A DNA stretch of 64,000 nt, taken from the NCBI RefSeq assembly GCF_003590645.1, contig NZ_CP031834.1, positions 62,001 through 126,000 on the forward strand, in the 5' to 3' direction. The position numbers and the translations under genes are program-made. Positions 26,043-35,209 of this stretch are shown here, piece by piece; positions within the stretch are counted from its first letter, which is position 1, and every line of letters starts with the position of its first letter. The notes under the pieces were generated by a model that worked only from the letters and a program-made list of their open reading frames with translations, did no database searches and was not told where the DNA came from. This DNA comes from Mesorhizobium sp. DCY119 (lineage in GTDB: Bacteria; Pseudomonadota; Alphaproteobacteria; Rhizobiales; Rhizobiaceae).

Positions 26043-28023
26043 GCGCGCAACGTTCGCCTTGCGGCCGCCGCTGCTCTGGGGCGCTCTCGCCGTGCTGGCA
26101 GCCGGCCTGCTCGGCGTGCAGGTTTCAAGCCATCTTGCGACAGCCCGCATCTCCGCGCCCGACATTGCCGCCCTCGACAACGTCATCCTGTTCTACAGCG
26201 TGCTGCCACGCGCCGCCGTCGCTCTCATAGCTGGGGCCGCACTCGGTCTTTCCGGCCTGCTGTTGCAGCGCGTGCTGCGCAACCCGCTGGCCGAGCCTTC
26301 GACGCTCGGCGTTGCGGCGGGCGCGCAACTGGCGATGGCGGCGGCAACCCTCTATGCGCCGGTGCTGATGGAGAATGCCCGCGAAGGGGTAGCGCTGGCA
26401 GGCGGCATCACGGCCGTCGCGCTCATCCTGGCGCTGACATGGCGACGCGGGCTCGAGCCCGTCTCGGTGGTGCTGGCCGGCATGATGGTGGCGCTGACGG
26501 CCACGGCTGCAAGTGCTGCGCTCATCCTCGCCAATGGCGAATACATGTTCTCGCTGTTCATCTGGGGCGGTGGCGCGCTTGCCCAGCAAAGCTGGGGGCC
26601 GACGATCGACATCGCCATCCGGCTCGTGCTGGCCGCAATCGCGGCAACCCTGCTTCTGCGCCCGCTCACCATTCTCGGGTTGGACGACGCCAATGCCCGC
26701 AGCCTCGGCGTCGCCCTGCACGCGACGCGTTTGCTTGTCATCGCCATTGCCGTTTGGCTGGCAACGACGGTGACGGCGCAGGTCGGCGTCATCGGTTTCG
26801 TCGGGCTTGCCGCGCCGGCGCTCGCCCATCTCAGCGGCGCGCGTTCGCCGCGCGAGAAGCTGATCGCCGCGCCCCTCATCGGCGCGATCCTGCTGTGGCT
26901 GGCCGACGGGCTGGTGCAGCTTTTCGCGGGCGGTGGCGGCGAGCGGGTGCCAACCGGTGCCGCGACAGCACTTCTCGGCGGACCGCTGCTGTTGTGGCTG
27001 CTGCCGCGCCTCAGGATGTTCGAATGGCCAGCTATCAATGCACGGCAGCAGATATCGCGCCGGACACATCGGCCATTCATCCTGCTCGCAGCTCTCGCTC
27101 TGTGCACATTGGCCTTTGCCGGCATCGCACTCGCCGTCGGCCGCGACCCGGCCGGCTGGAGCCTCGCGACCGGCGATCTCCTTGCCGACCTGTTGCCGTG
27201 GCGTGCGCCGCGCGTGGTGATAGCGGCTGCCGCAGGTGCCATGCTGGCCGCTGCCGGCACGATCCTGCAGCGCGTCACCGGCAATCCGCTTGCCAGCCCC
27301 GAAATCCTTGGCGTCGGCACCGGCGCTGGTGTTGGTCTCGCCGCCGTGCTTTTCCTGTTCGCCGCGCCCGGTCTCGATATCCAGCTGGCCGGGTCGGCTG
27401 TGGGCGCCATCGCGGTTCTGGCGGCGATGCTGGTCATCGCCGGCCGCAGCGGCTTCGGCCCGGAGCGCCTGCTGCTTGCCGGTGTCGCCATGGGCGCGCT
27501 GTGCAGCGCCGTGCTCACCGCCATCATCGCCACCGGCAACATGCAGGCGTTCAGCCTGCTGCGCTGGCTCAGCGGCTCGACCAATCAGGCGACGCCGGAC
27601 CAGGCATGGTTCGCAGTGCTTGCCACCGTCCTGCTGCTGGCTCCGCTGCCGCTGATGGCGCGCTGGCTGGAAATACTGCCGCTCGGCTCGACAACGACGC
27701 AGGCGCTTGGCCTGCCCGCGCGCGGCAGCCAGATCGCGCTGACGCTCGCTGCCGGCCTGCTGACGGCAACCGCCTCGCTGTTCGTCGGCCCGCTCAGCTT
27801 CATCGGGCTGATCGCGCCGCATCTGGCGCGGCTCATCGGTCTTGTCCGCGTGCTGCCGCATCTGGCCGGCGCGATCCTCATCGGGGCAGCACTTATGATC
27901 CTTTCCGACTGGCTGTCGCGCATGGCGGCCTTCCCCTACCAGCTGCCGCTAGGCTTGTTCGCCTCGCTGCTCGGCGGTCCCTACCTCGTCTGGCTGCTCG
28001 GCAGAGGCCACAGCCAGAACTGA
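26035..28023 (+). CDS. FhuB-like double-length iron-siderophore ABC permease
   Basis: The 662-residue protein is a tandem fusion of two FecCD-type permease halves (about 1-330 and 345-662), as in E. coli FhuB, with about 18-20 membrane segments. Each half has its LQRVLRNPLAEP/LQRVTGNPLASPEILG segment and a coupling loop (GVIGFVGLAAPALAHL; GPLSFIGLIAPHLARL). Start 26035 overlaps the binding-protein gene end by 8 bases, so translation is coupled. It needs a cytosolic FhuC ATPase; none is encoded in this window. Confidence 0.9.
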   Translation: MAERATFALRPPLLWGALAVLAAGLLGVQVSSHLATARISAPDIAALDNVILFYSVLPRAAVALIAGAALGLSGLLLQRVLRNPLAEPSTLGVAAGAQLAMAAATLYAPVLMENAREGVALAGGITAVALILALTWRRGLEPVSVVLAGMMVALTATAASAALILANGEYMFSLFIWGGGALAQQSWGPTIDIAIRLVLAAIAATLLLRPLTILGLDDANARSLGVALHATRLLVIAIAVWLATTVTAQVGVIGFVGLAAPALAHLSGARSPREKLIAAPLIGAILLWLADGLVQLFAGGGGERVPTGAATALLGGPLLLWLLPRLRMFEWPAINARQQISRRTHRPFILLAALALCTLAFAGIALAVGRDPAGWSLATGDLLADLLPWRAPRVVIAAAAGAMLAAAGTILQRVTGNPLASPEILGVGTGAGVGLAAVLFLFAAPGLDIQLAGSAVGAIAVLAAMLVIAGRSGFGPERLLLAGVAMGALCSAVLTAIIATGNMQAFSLLRWLSGSTNQATPDQAWFAVLATVLLLAPLPLMARWLEILPLGSTTTQALGLPARGSQIALTLAAGLLTATASLFVGPLSFIGLIAPHLARLIGLVRVLPHLAGAILIGAALMILSDWLSRMAAFPYQLPLGLFASLLGGPYLVWLLGRGHSQN

Positions 28024-28038
28024 CATGAAAGCTTTGCC

Positions 28039-29139
28039 ATGAAAAACGAACCGATCTTCAAGGCCTCCGCCCGCGTCCTCCTGACCGCGCCGGGCGACGT
28101 CATGAAAAGGCTTTGCGACCACATGGCCGAGCATGGCGACGTTTCTTTCAGCGACCGCAAGGCGCGCATCGACACGTTCTACGGCTCCGCCGCTCTCGAG
28201 GCGCATGACGATGCGCTGACCCTTCATGCCGAGGGCGACGACGAGGTCAACTTTGCCTATGTGAAGCTGTCACTGGCCGAGCACCTGCTGGAATTCGCAC
28301 CGGGCGAAAATCCTAGCATCATATGGTCCGGCGACAGCTTTGCCGGTGCGCCCCTGCCCTATTTCCGCGAAATGCGCGTCGTTCGCGCGCACAGCGTCAC
28401 CCCGCATATGCGGCGCGTGACGCTTGCCGGCGAAAACCTTGCCCGTTTCGAGACCGGCGGCCTGCATATTCGGCTGCTGTTTCCGCCCAAGGGCGTCGAG
28501 ACGCCGCAATGGCCGGTGACCGGCGAAGACGGCCGCCCAAGCTGGCCCAAGGGCACGGAGCGCCCGCAGGCGCGCGTCTACACCATCCGCGCCATCGATG
28601 CAGCGAAGGGCGAAGTCGAGATCGACATGGTCCTTCATGAAGGCGCGGACACGCCCGGCGCGACATTCGCCGCTAACGCCGTTGCCGGCGACATCGTCGG
28701 CATGACCGGTCCGGGCGGCGGCTGGATCGAGGAGGCCAATTGGCATCTGCTGGCCGGCGACGAGACCGCACTTCCGGCCATCGCCCGCATTCTCGAGCAT
28801 CTGCCTGAGACCGCCAGGGTCACCGCACTGATCGAGGTCGCCGACGCAACGGAAGAACAGCCACTGCCGACATCCGCGAAGCTCGACCTGCGCTGGCTGC
28901 ACCGCAATGGCGCGCAAGCCGGCACGACCACGCTGCTGGAAGACGCCATCCGCGCGGTGGAATGGCCGGCTGCCGAGGACGGCAAGCGCGTCTACGCCTG
29001 GGTCGGCTGCGAGCACAAGGCCTTCCGCGCCATCCGCAAATATCTGCGCAGCGAGCGCAAGCTTGCCCGGGAAGATCACCTCGTCGTGGCCTATTGGCGG
29101 CGCGGTTTCGATGGTGACAATGCGAGGAATGAAGAATAA
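28039..29139 (+). CDS. siderophore-interacting protein (ferric-siderophore reductase) with N-terminal DUF2218
   Basis: The 366-residue cytosolic protein has an N-terminal DUF2218 domain (about 1-95) and a siderophore-interacting FAD-binding domain (about 110-250, RVVRAHSVTPHMRRVTLAGENL, RVYTIRAID). The C-terminal SIP part (YAWVGCEHKAFRAIRKYL) is also present. ViuB/YqjH-type enzymes reduce Fe(III)-siderophores with NAD(P)H to release iron. It follows the permease by 15 bases and ends 65 bases before an ABC gene, so it is in the uptake operon. Mycobacterial IrtA carries a similar reductase domain fused to an ABC protein, which bears on the next gene. Confidence 0.88.
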   Translation: MKNEPIFKASARVLLTAPGDVMKRLCDHMAEHGDVSFSDRKARIDTFYGSAALEAHDDALTLHAEGDDEVNFAYVKLSLAEHLLEFAPGENPSIIWSGDSFAGAPLPYFREMRVVRAHSVTPHMRRVTLAGENLARFETGGLHIRLLFPPKGVETPQWPVTGEDGRPSWPKGTERPQARVYTIRAIDAAKGEVEIDMVLHEGADTPGATFAANAVAGDIVGMTGPGGGWIEEANWHLLAGDETALPAIARILEHLPETARVTALIEVADATEEQPLPTSAKLDLRWLHRNGAQAGTTTLLEDAIRAVEWPAAEDGKRVYAWVGCEHKAFRAIRKYLRSERKLAREDHLVVAYWRRGFDGDNARNEE

Positions 29140-29204
29140 GGCCTGTCCGTCAGCGTCACGGACGACGCCACATTCCAGCCAATCCGGACTGCCGAAACCA
29201 CATC

Positions 29205-30920
29205 ATGCTTCGCCGATTTTTCTCCTACTACAAGCCCTATAAAGGGCTGTTCATCCTCGACTTCTGCTGCGCGGTCCTTTCGGGCCTGCTGGAGCTTGGC
29301 TTTCCGATGGCGGTAAAGCTCTTCGTCGACGAGCTTCTGCCATCGCAGGAATGGACGTGGATCATCGCCGCCTCGGCAGCCCTCCTGGTGATCTATTTCG
29401 TCAACACCGGCTTGATGGCGGTGGTGGTCTATTGGGGCCACATGCTGGGCATCAACATCGAGACGGAGATGCGCCGCAAGAGCTTCGACCATCTGCAGAA
29501 ACTCTCCTTCCGCTTCTACGACAACCACAAGACCGGCCATCTGGTCGCCCGCGTCACCAAGGATCTGGAGGAGATCGGCGAGGTCGCCCATCACGGACCG
29601 GAAGACCTGTTCATCGCAGTCATGACCTTCTTCGGCGCCTTCGCGCTGATGTTCACGGTCAATGCGAAGCTCGCCCTGATCACGGCGGCGATCGTGCCGG
29701 TGGTCGCCTGGGTGACCAGCCACTACGGCGCCCGCATGACGCGCAACTGGCAGGCGCTCTACGGTCGCGTCGGCGATTTCAACGTCCGCATCGAGGAAAA
29801 TGTCGGCGGCATGCGCGTCGTCCAGGCCTTCGCCAACGAGGACCATGAGCGCAGCCTGTTTGCCCGCGACAACGCCAACTACCGCCGCACCAAGCTCGAC
29901 GCCTACAAGATCATGGCTGCGTCGACCTCGCTCAGCTACATGAGCATGCGGCTGATCCAGCTCGTCGTCATGATCGCCGGCAGCTATCTGGTGCTCACCG
30001 GCGAGCTCAGCAATGGCGGCTTCGTCGGCTTCCTGCTGCTGGTCAACGTGTTCTTCCGCCCGATCGACAAGATCAACTCGGTGATCGAGACCTACCCGAA
30101 AGGCATTGCCGGCTTCCAGCGCTACACCGCCCTGCTCGACACCGAGCCGGACATTGCCGACGCGCCGGACGCGATCGTGGCACCGCAATTGACCGGCGAA
30201 ATCCGCTATCAGGGCGTCACCTTCGGCTACAGCGGCGAGCGGCCTATCCTCAGAGGTATCGACCTCACCATCGAAGCCGGCAAGACCGTCGCCTTCGTCG
30301 GCCCCTCGGGCGCCGGCAAGACCACCATCTGCTCCCTGCTGCCGCGCTTCTATGAGGTCGATGGCGGCATGATCACCATCGACGGCATCGACATCCGCTC
30401 GATGACGCTGGCCTCGCTGCGCGGCCAGATCGGCATCGTCCAGCAGGACGTGTTCCTGTTCGGCGGCACCATCCGCGAAAACATCGCCTATGGCCGCCTC
30501 GATGCCAGCGAAGGTGAGATCATCGAGGCGGCGCGGCGCGCACGCCTCGGCGAGATGATCGACGCCATGCCGCTCGGCTTCGATACGGTAATCGGCGAAC
30601 GCGGCGTAAAACTTTCCGGCGGCCAAAAGCAGCGGCTGGCGATTGCCCGCATGTTCCTGAAGAACCCGCCGATCCTGATCCTCGACGAGGCGACCTCGGC
30701 GCTCGACACCCAGACCGAACGCGAGATCCAGCAATCGCTGTCGGAGCTTTCGCAAGGCCGCACGACACTGGTCATCGCCCACCGTCTGGCGACCATCCGC
30801 AACGCCGATCGCATCGTTGTCGTCGACGATACCGGCATTGCCGAACAGGGCCCGCATGAGGAGCTGGTGGCAAAGCGGGGGCTCTACAGCAGGTTGCACA
30901 AGGCCCAGCATGGAAACTGA
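29205..30920 (+). CDS. exporter-type ABC transporter, fused membrane and ATPase domains
   Basis: A 571-residue half-transporter: six membrane helices (about 15-310) with the type IV ABC fold, then an ATPase with Walker A GPSGAGKTT (about 366-374), signature KLSGGQKQRLAIARM and Walker B PILILDEATSALD. It would work as a homodimer. Such proteins usually export lipids, peptides or siderophores, but IrtAB and YbtPQ of this fold import siderophores. Its position after a ferric-siderophore reductase gene and before exbB makes a siderophore role plausible in either direction. Confidence 0.85.
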   Translation: MLRRFFSYYKPYKGLFILDFCCAVLSGLLELGFPMAVKLFVDELLPSQEWTWIIAASAALLVIYFVNTGLMAVVVYWGHMLGINIETEMRRKSFDHLQKLSFRFYDNHKTGHLVARVTKDLEEIGEVAHHGPEDLFIAVMTFFGAFALMFTVNAKLALITAAIVPVVAWVTSHYGARMTRNWQALYGRVGDFNVRIEENVGGMRVVQAFANEDHERSLFARDNANYRRTKLDAYKIMAASTSLSYMSMRLIQLVVMIAGSYLVLTGELSNGGFVGFLLLVNVFFRPIDKINSVIETYPKGIAGFQRYTALLDTEPDIADAPDAIVAPQLTGEIRYQGVTFGYSGERPILRGIDLTIEAGKTVAFVGPSGAGKTTICSLLPRFYEVDGGMITIDGIDIRSMTLASLRGQIGIVQQDVFLFGGTIRENIAYGRLDASEGEIIEAARRARLGEMIDAMPLGFDTVIGERGVKLSGGQKQRLAIARMFLKNPPILILDEATSALDTQTEREIQQSLSELSQGRTTLVIAHRLATIRNADRIVVVDDTGIAEQGPHEELVAKRGLYSRLHKAQHGN

Positions 30921-31027
30921 GCCTTCAACCGACGGCTCTCCCAAAGGGTTTGCTTTAAAGTTCGCATAAATATGACTGGTTTTATCCAGATTTTTCTTGT
31001 CGTCTGGGGCAAGGCGCATTAGAGCAT

Positions 31028-31059
31028 GATCCCGAAATGCGACGAGCGGTTTCGGGATC
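31028..31059. repeat. intergenic palindrome upstream of exbB
   Basis: GATCCCGAAA (31028-31037) and TTTCGGGATC (31050-31059) are perfect 10-bp arms with a 12-base loop, flanked by an imperfect extension (GAGCAT, GAGAGC). It resembles a palindromic element common in rhizobial intergenic DNA. The remaining 30921-31144 shows no gene; a promoter for exbB should lie here but I see no clear one. Confidence 0.6.
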
Positions 31060-31144
31060 GAGAGCCGACGGAGGGATAAGCTCCCGATTCGACACCAGCC
31101 GCCTTGCGCCGCAGGAACGAACACCTGATCGACAGGAAAAGCTT

Positions 31145-32122
31145 GTGTTGAGACGTCTGATTTTTGCCGCCGCCATCATCTCCTCTGCGGCCGTGTGCCT
31201 CCCCGCTGCCGGCCTCGCCCAGCAGGAACCGGTCAATCCGGCCCCGTCGGCCCAGCCGGCAACGCCAGCCCCTTCGGCAGAGCCCGCACCGCCAGCCATG
31301 ACCGCTCCAGGCGCAACGACAGCGCCGGCAGCCCCTGCGCAGCCACAGGCCGCGCCCGAGGCCTCCAGCACCCCCGGCGCGGAAGCCGCGGCTCCGGCAG
31401 CGGAACCGTCGGCAGTGGAATTGAACCTCCCGCATGACCTTTCGCCCTGGGGCATGTTCATGGCCGCCGACATCGTGGTCAAAGGCGTGATGATCGGCCT
31501 GGCCTTCGCCTCACTCGTCACCTGGACCGTGTGGCTGGCAAAGTCGCTGGAGCTGGCAGGTGCCGTCATGCGCGCCCGCCGTGCCGTTGCCATCATCGTT
31601 GGCGCGCGCAGCCTGAGCGAAGCCAGCCGCCAGCTGAACGGACGTGGCGGCGCAGGCGCGCTGCTGCTGCGTGCGGCCGAACAGGAAGTGGAAATGTCGG
31701 CCGCAGCCATAGACCACGCCAAAGGCGATGGCCTGAAGGAGCGCGTTTCCTCGCGCCTGTCGCGGATCGAGGCGCAGGCCGGCCGGCGCATGTCGCGCGG
31801 CACCGGCGTGCTCGCCACCATCGGCTCGACGGCACCCTTCGTCGGCCTGTTCGGCACCGTCTGGGGCATCATGAACGCCTTCATCGGCATCAGCGAATCG
31901 CAAACGACAAATCTCGCCGTCGTCGCGCCCGGCATTGCCGAAGCGCTGCTCGCGACCGCGCTCGGGCTGGTCGCCGCCATTCCTGCGGTTGTCATCTACA
32001 ACGTCTTTGCCCGCTCGATCACCGGCTATCGGCAGGTACTGGCAGACGCGTCGGCGGGCGTTGAGCGGCTGGTCAGCCGCGATCTCGATTTCCGTCACCT
32101 GCCCGTAAGAGCAGCGGCGTAG
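31145..32122 (+). CDS. exbB: ExbB energiser of the TonB system
   Basis: From GTG 31145 (AGGAAAAG 7 bases upstream) the protein has 325 residues. It has a signal peptide (cleaved near LAQQE), an alanine/proline-rich periplasmic stretch of about 70 residues, then the MotA/TolQ/ExbB core with three membrane helices. The last contain [20 protein letters not shown] and [22 protein letters not shown]. This long N-terminal form is typical of ExbB in rhizobia and pseudomonads. With ExbD it uses the proton gradient to drive TonB. First in the exbB-exbD-tonB operon. Confidence 0.9.
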   Translation: MLRRLIFAAAIISSAAVCLPAAGLAQQEPVNPAPSAQPATPAPSAEPAPPAMTAPGATTAPAAPAQPQAAPEASSTPGAEAAAPAAEPSAVELNLPHDLSPWGMFMAADIVVKGVMIGLAFASLVTWTVWLAKSLELAGAVMRARRAVAIIVGARSLSEASRQLNGRGGAGALLLRAAEQEVEMSAAAIDHAKGDGLKERVSSRLSRIEAQAGRRMSRGTGVLATIGSTAPFVGLFGTVWGIMNAFIGISESQTTNLAVVAPGIAEALLATALGLVAAIPAVVIYNVFARSITGYRQVLADASAGVERLVSRDLDFRHLPVRAAA

Positions 32123-32136
32123 GAAAGGCTAAGACC

Positions 32137-32586
32137 ATGGCCGGAAAAATCCGCGAGAGTTTTGGCGACGATCTCGAGGAAAACCACGAGATCAACGTTA
32201 CGCCGTTCATCGACGTGATGCTCGTCCTCCTGATCATCTTCATGGTGGCGGCACCGCTCGCCACCGTCGACATCAATGTCGACCTGCCGGGCTCGACGGC
32301 CACGCCGGCACCCCGCCCGGAAGAGCCGCTGTTCCTGACGCTGAAGGACGATCTCAGCCTCGCAGTCGGCAATGAAATCGTCGACCGCCCCGCCTTCGGG
32401 CAGACGCTCGACCGGCTGACGAAAGGCGACAAGGAAACCCGCATCTTCCTGCGCGCCGACAAGGTCGTTGGCTATGGCGAACTGATGGAGGTGATGAATC
32501 TCCTGCGCAACAGCGGCTACCTCAAGATCGCTTTGGTCGGCCTGGAAACCTTGCCTGCCGGCGAGGCACCGGCAGCCGCGCAATGA
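32137..32586 (+). CDS. exbD: ExbD energiser of the TonB system
   Basis: A 149-residue protein with a short cytosolic start, one membrane helix (about 25-45) and a periplasmic ExbD/TolR domain. The segment EINVTPFIDVMLVLLIIFMV contains the proton-carrying aspartate. The later ILRADKVVGYGELMEVMN-like part is typical. It begins 14 bases after exbB and its stop overlaps the tonB start in ATGA. Confidence 0.93.
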   Translation: MAGKIRESFGDDLEENHEINVTPFIDVMLVLLIIFMVAAPLATVDINVDLPGSTATPAPRPEEPLFLTLKDDLSLAVGNEIVDRPAFGQTLDRLTKGDKETRIFLRADKVVGYGELMEVMNLLRNSGYLKIALVGLETLPAGEAPAAAQ

Positions 32587-33461
32587 CGGCGCGGGCCGAC
32601 ACCCATATCGCCTTTCCGGCGCTGCCGAGCCTGCGGGAATTCAGCCTGTGGGCAGCAGCCGGTCTGGTGGTGCTGACCACGCACGCCTCCGTGGCCTATT
32701 ATCTGTCCACCCGGCCGCCAGAGCTCAGCACCGAAGCAGCCGAGCCGGCGATGATGATCGAGCTCGCCCCGCTGCCCGTTTCTGTTCCGGAGGAAGTCGA
32801 GCCGGAGAATCTGGTCGAGGAAGCGCCCAACCAGACGATCGAACCGGTCGACGAGCAGCAGGAGGAAGTGGCCGAAACGCCGGTCGAAGAACCTGTCCAG
32901 CCCGACGAGGTGGAGCCCATTGAAACGCCTGAGCCGGAAACGGCGACCGAGGCCGAACCTGTTGAGGAAATCGAGCCGGAGGTCGTAGAGGCGATAACCC
33001 CGGAAGTGGCGATCCCCTTGCCGCAGCCTCGCCCTGTGGTCCGCGAAGAACCAAAGAAGCCGGTCGAGAAGAAAAAGGAAGTCGTCAAGAAGGAGAAGCC
33101 CGCGCCGAAGAGACAGGCAGACGTTGCCGAAAAGGAAACGAAGCCGACTGAAAAGCGCGTGGTTCAGAGACAGGCTTCCACGGCCCCAAGCGTCAGCCCG
33201 GCGAAGTGGTCATCGAAGGTGCAGGCGTGGATCGCGCGGCGTGCGCGAAGAAGCTCGGCCAAGGACACCGGCACAGCACAGGTGACGTTCAGGATCGACG
33301 TCAGCGGCAATGTCGTTTCGGCGAGGCTTGCCCGGTCGTCCGGAAGCAGCGAACTCGATCAGGCGGCGGTCGACCTGATATGGCGCTCCTCTCCAGTGCC
33401 GGCACCGCCGGAACCAGCCTTTGCCAGAAACCCGATTTCCCTCCCGGTGAAATTCCAGTGA
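32583..33461 (+). CDS. tonB: TonB energy transducer
   Basis: The 292-residue protein has one N-terminal membrane anchor (about 20-40, LWAAAGLVVLTTHASVAYYL) and a long Pro/Glu/Lys-rich periplasmic spacer (about 60-195). The C-terminal TonB domain (AQVTFRIDVSGNVVSARLAR, SSELDQAAVDLIWRSSPVP) contacts the TonB box of receptors. It overlaps exbD by 4 bases. It most likely serves the receptor encoded at 22.9 kb and others in the cell. Confidence 0.9.
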   Translation: MTARADTHIAFPALPSLREFSLWAAAGLVVLTTHASVAYYLSTRPPELSTEAAEPAMMIELAPLPVSVPEEVEPENLVEEAPNQTIEPVDEQQEEVAETPVEEPVQPDEVEPIETPEPETATEAEPVEEIEPEVVEAITPEVAIPLPQPRPVVREEPKKPVEKKKEVVKKEKPAPKRQADVAEKETKPTEKRVVQRQASTAPSVSPAKWSSKVQAWIARRARRSSAKDTGTAQVTFRIDVSGNVVSARLARSSGSSELDQAAVDLIWRSSPVPAPPEPAFARNPISLPVKFQ

Positions 33462-33465
33462 AGTG

Positions 33466-33493
33466 AGCGCCGATCGATACTAGTCTCGGCGCT
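33466..33493. terminator. hairpin between tonB and the convergent diguanylate cyclase gene
   Basis: AGCGCCGA (33466-33473) pairs with TCGGCGCT (33486-33493) around 12 bases. It lies between two convergent genes; a T run is missing, so termination is only likely. Confidence 0.5.
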
Positions 33494-33504
33494 AGCGAGC
33501 GGCG

Positions 33505-34266
33505 TTAAGCCGCCCTCGGCAAGTCCTGCTCTACGATCGCCAGGTTGCGGCCGCGGTTCTTCGCCTCGTAGAGGCGGCGGTCGGCCACACGCATCAATTC
33601 CGAGACATTGGCATTGGCCGGACAGAGCGTTCCGCCGATGCTGACCGTCAGCGGGATCGTCCGTTCGTCGACGGGACGGAACCTCGTCAGCTCGACCTCG
33701 CGCCGAATCCTCTCCGCCACATAGGCCGCCTCCTTGTCGCTGGCGCCGATCAGGAAGGCGCCGAATTCCTCGCCGCCGATACGGCCGACAATATCGCCCG
33801 AACGCACGCCGCGCGTGATCGCCGCGGCGATTTCCATCAGCGCGTCGTCTCCGGTGAGATGGCCGAAGCTGTCATTGATCTTCTTGAAATGGTCGGCATC
33901 GATGATTAGCAGCGCGCCCCGGTCGGACTGGCGCCGCGTTGCATCAAGTGTGGCAAAAAAGCTCTCGCGGTTGAGCATGCCGGTCATGTCATCGCGGCTT
34001 GCCTTTTCCTCGAGACGCCGATGCGCGGCGGCAAGCTGGGCGTGGGTTCTTGCGAGTTCGCGGTGCGCCAGCTTGAGACGATCGCTCTGCCAGAAGGTGT
34101 AGGCGCTGGCCGGCCAGGCCGTCGCCAGCGGGCACAGGATGCACATCATCCAGGCATTGCCGTCGATCACGCCGCCCAGTGCGGGAACGACTGCGAGCAC
34201 AATGAGGACGGAAGCAATAGCGGCGGAGACGGCAACAAGTGCCGACCTGAGAATTAGGCTCTTCAT
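33505..34266 (-). CDS. membrane-anchored diguanylate cyclase (GGDEF)
   Basis: The 253-residue protein has two N-terminal membrane helices (about 5-60), a short coiled linker (LKLAHRELARTHAQLAAAHR) and a GGDEF domain. The active site reads GGEEF, with DADHFKKINDSFGH for substrate binding. An intact inhibitory I-site RSGD lies five residues before GGEEF, so it should make cyclic di-GMP from two GTP under product inhibition. It has no large sensor domain. The gene stands alone between tonB and a nucleotidase gene. Confidence 0.9.
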   Translation of the reverse strand: MKSLILRSALVAVSAAIASVLIVLAVVPALGGVIDGNAWMMCILCPLATAWPASAYTFWQSDRLKLAHRELARTHAQLAAAHRRLEEKASRDDMTGMLNRESFFATLDATRRQSDRGALLIIDADHFKKINDSFGHLTGDDALMEIAAAITRGVRSGDIVGRIGGEEFGAFLIGASDKEAAYVAERIRREVELTRFRPVDERTIPLTVSIGGTLCPANANVSELMRVADRRLYEAKNRGRNLAIVEQDLPRAA

Positions 34267-34426
34267 TGCTTTCCCCCTGCTACGGGCCTCGTTTGACAGG
34301 AAGCGTTGAAGGTCTCGTTTCAGGCTTGGCTAAAATTTGAACCATTGCGCGATCGGGTCGTCCTGGCTCACAAATTTTTGTCCCGAGCCCCGGCACAACC
34401 GCGCGGAACCGTGCCATAAGGCCTTT

Positions 34427-35137
34427 ATGACACAGTCTCCCGAGCCCGCCCTCTTTGCCCATGTCACCGACTGGGTGTTCGACCTCGACAACACGCTCTA
34501 TCCGCATCACACCAACCTGTTTTCGCAGATCGATGTGAAGATGACGGCCTATGTGTCGGAGCTGCTGCAATTGCCGCGCGAGGAGGCGCGCAAGCTGCAG
34601 AAGGAGCTCTATCTGGAATATGGCACGACGCTTAAGGGCCTGATGGAACGCCACCAGATCGATTCCGACGACTTCCTCAACAAGGTCCACGACATCGATT
34701 ATTCCTGGCTGAAGCCCGACCCGGCACTGGGCGAAGCGATCAAGGCGCTGCCCGGCCGCAAGTTCATCTTCACCAATGGCGACCGCGGCCACGCCGAGCG
34801 CACGGCGGGCGAGCTCGGCATCCTCGACAATTTCGACGACATATTCGACATCGTCGCGGCGGGGCTGACGCCTAAGCCCGCGCCCGAAACCTATGACCGG
34901 TTCCTGGCGCTTCACGGCATCGCCGGGCCGAACGCGGTGATGTTCGAAGACCTCGCCCGCAACCTGATCGTGCCCAAGGCGCTGGGCATGAAGACCGTGC
35001 TGATCGTGCCCAACAATTTCGAGCCGACTTTTTCCGAAATCTGGGAACGCGACCCGGCTTTCGATGACGCGGTCGACTTCGTCACCGACGATCTCGCCGC
35101 CTTCCTGCGGACGATCGTCAATCCTGCGCAACCCTGA
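34427..35137 (+). CDS. HAD family pyrimidine 5'-nucleotidase
   Basis: The 236-residue cytosolic protein carries the HAD motifs: DWVFDLDNTLYPHHTNLF (motif I, nucleophile in DLDNT), KFIFTNGDRGHAERT (motif II), KPAPETYDRFL (motif III lysine) and MFEDLARNLIVPK (motif IV). This pattern matches the pyrimidine 5'-nucleotidase (SDT1/YjjG-like) group, which dephosphorylates UMP, CMP and related compounds. ATG 34427 is chosen because homology starts there; the frame extends 90 bases upstream. Confidence 0.85.
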   Translation: MTQSPEPALFAHVTDWVFDLDNTLYPHHTNLFSQIDVKMTAYVSELLQLPREEARKLQKELYLEYGTTLKGLMERHQIDSDDFLNKVHDIDYSWLKPDPALGEAIKALPGRKFIFTNGDRGHAERTAGELGILDNFDDIFDIVAAGLTPKPAPETYDRFLALHGIAGPNAVMFEDLARNLIVPKALGMKTVLIVPNNFEPTFSEIWERDPAFDDAVDFVTDDLAAFLRTIVNPAQP

Positions 35138-35209
35138 TTCAGCCATATTGGCCCTGTTTCTGAGCATCAGAACGGGGACGAATCGAGTGGCTCGATCGCT
35201 GCATTTCTT

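Noticed and set aside
26125-27861. Minus-strand open frame opposite the FhuB-like permease
   Set aside because: Arg/Gln-rich, no membrane segments, typical antisense of a hydrophobic high-GC gene.
29091-31124. Long minus-strand open frame (677 codons) opposite the ABC gene
   Set aside because: Walker A, signature and Walker B motifs fix the coding strand as plus; the antisense frame also runs across intergenic DNA.
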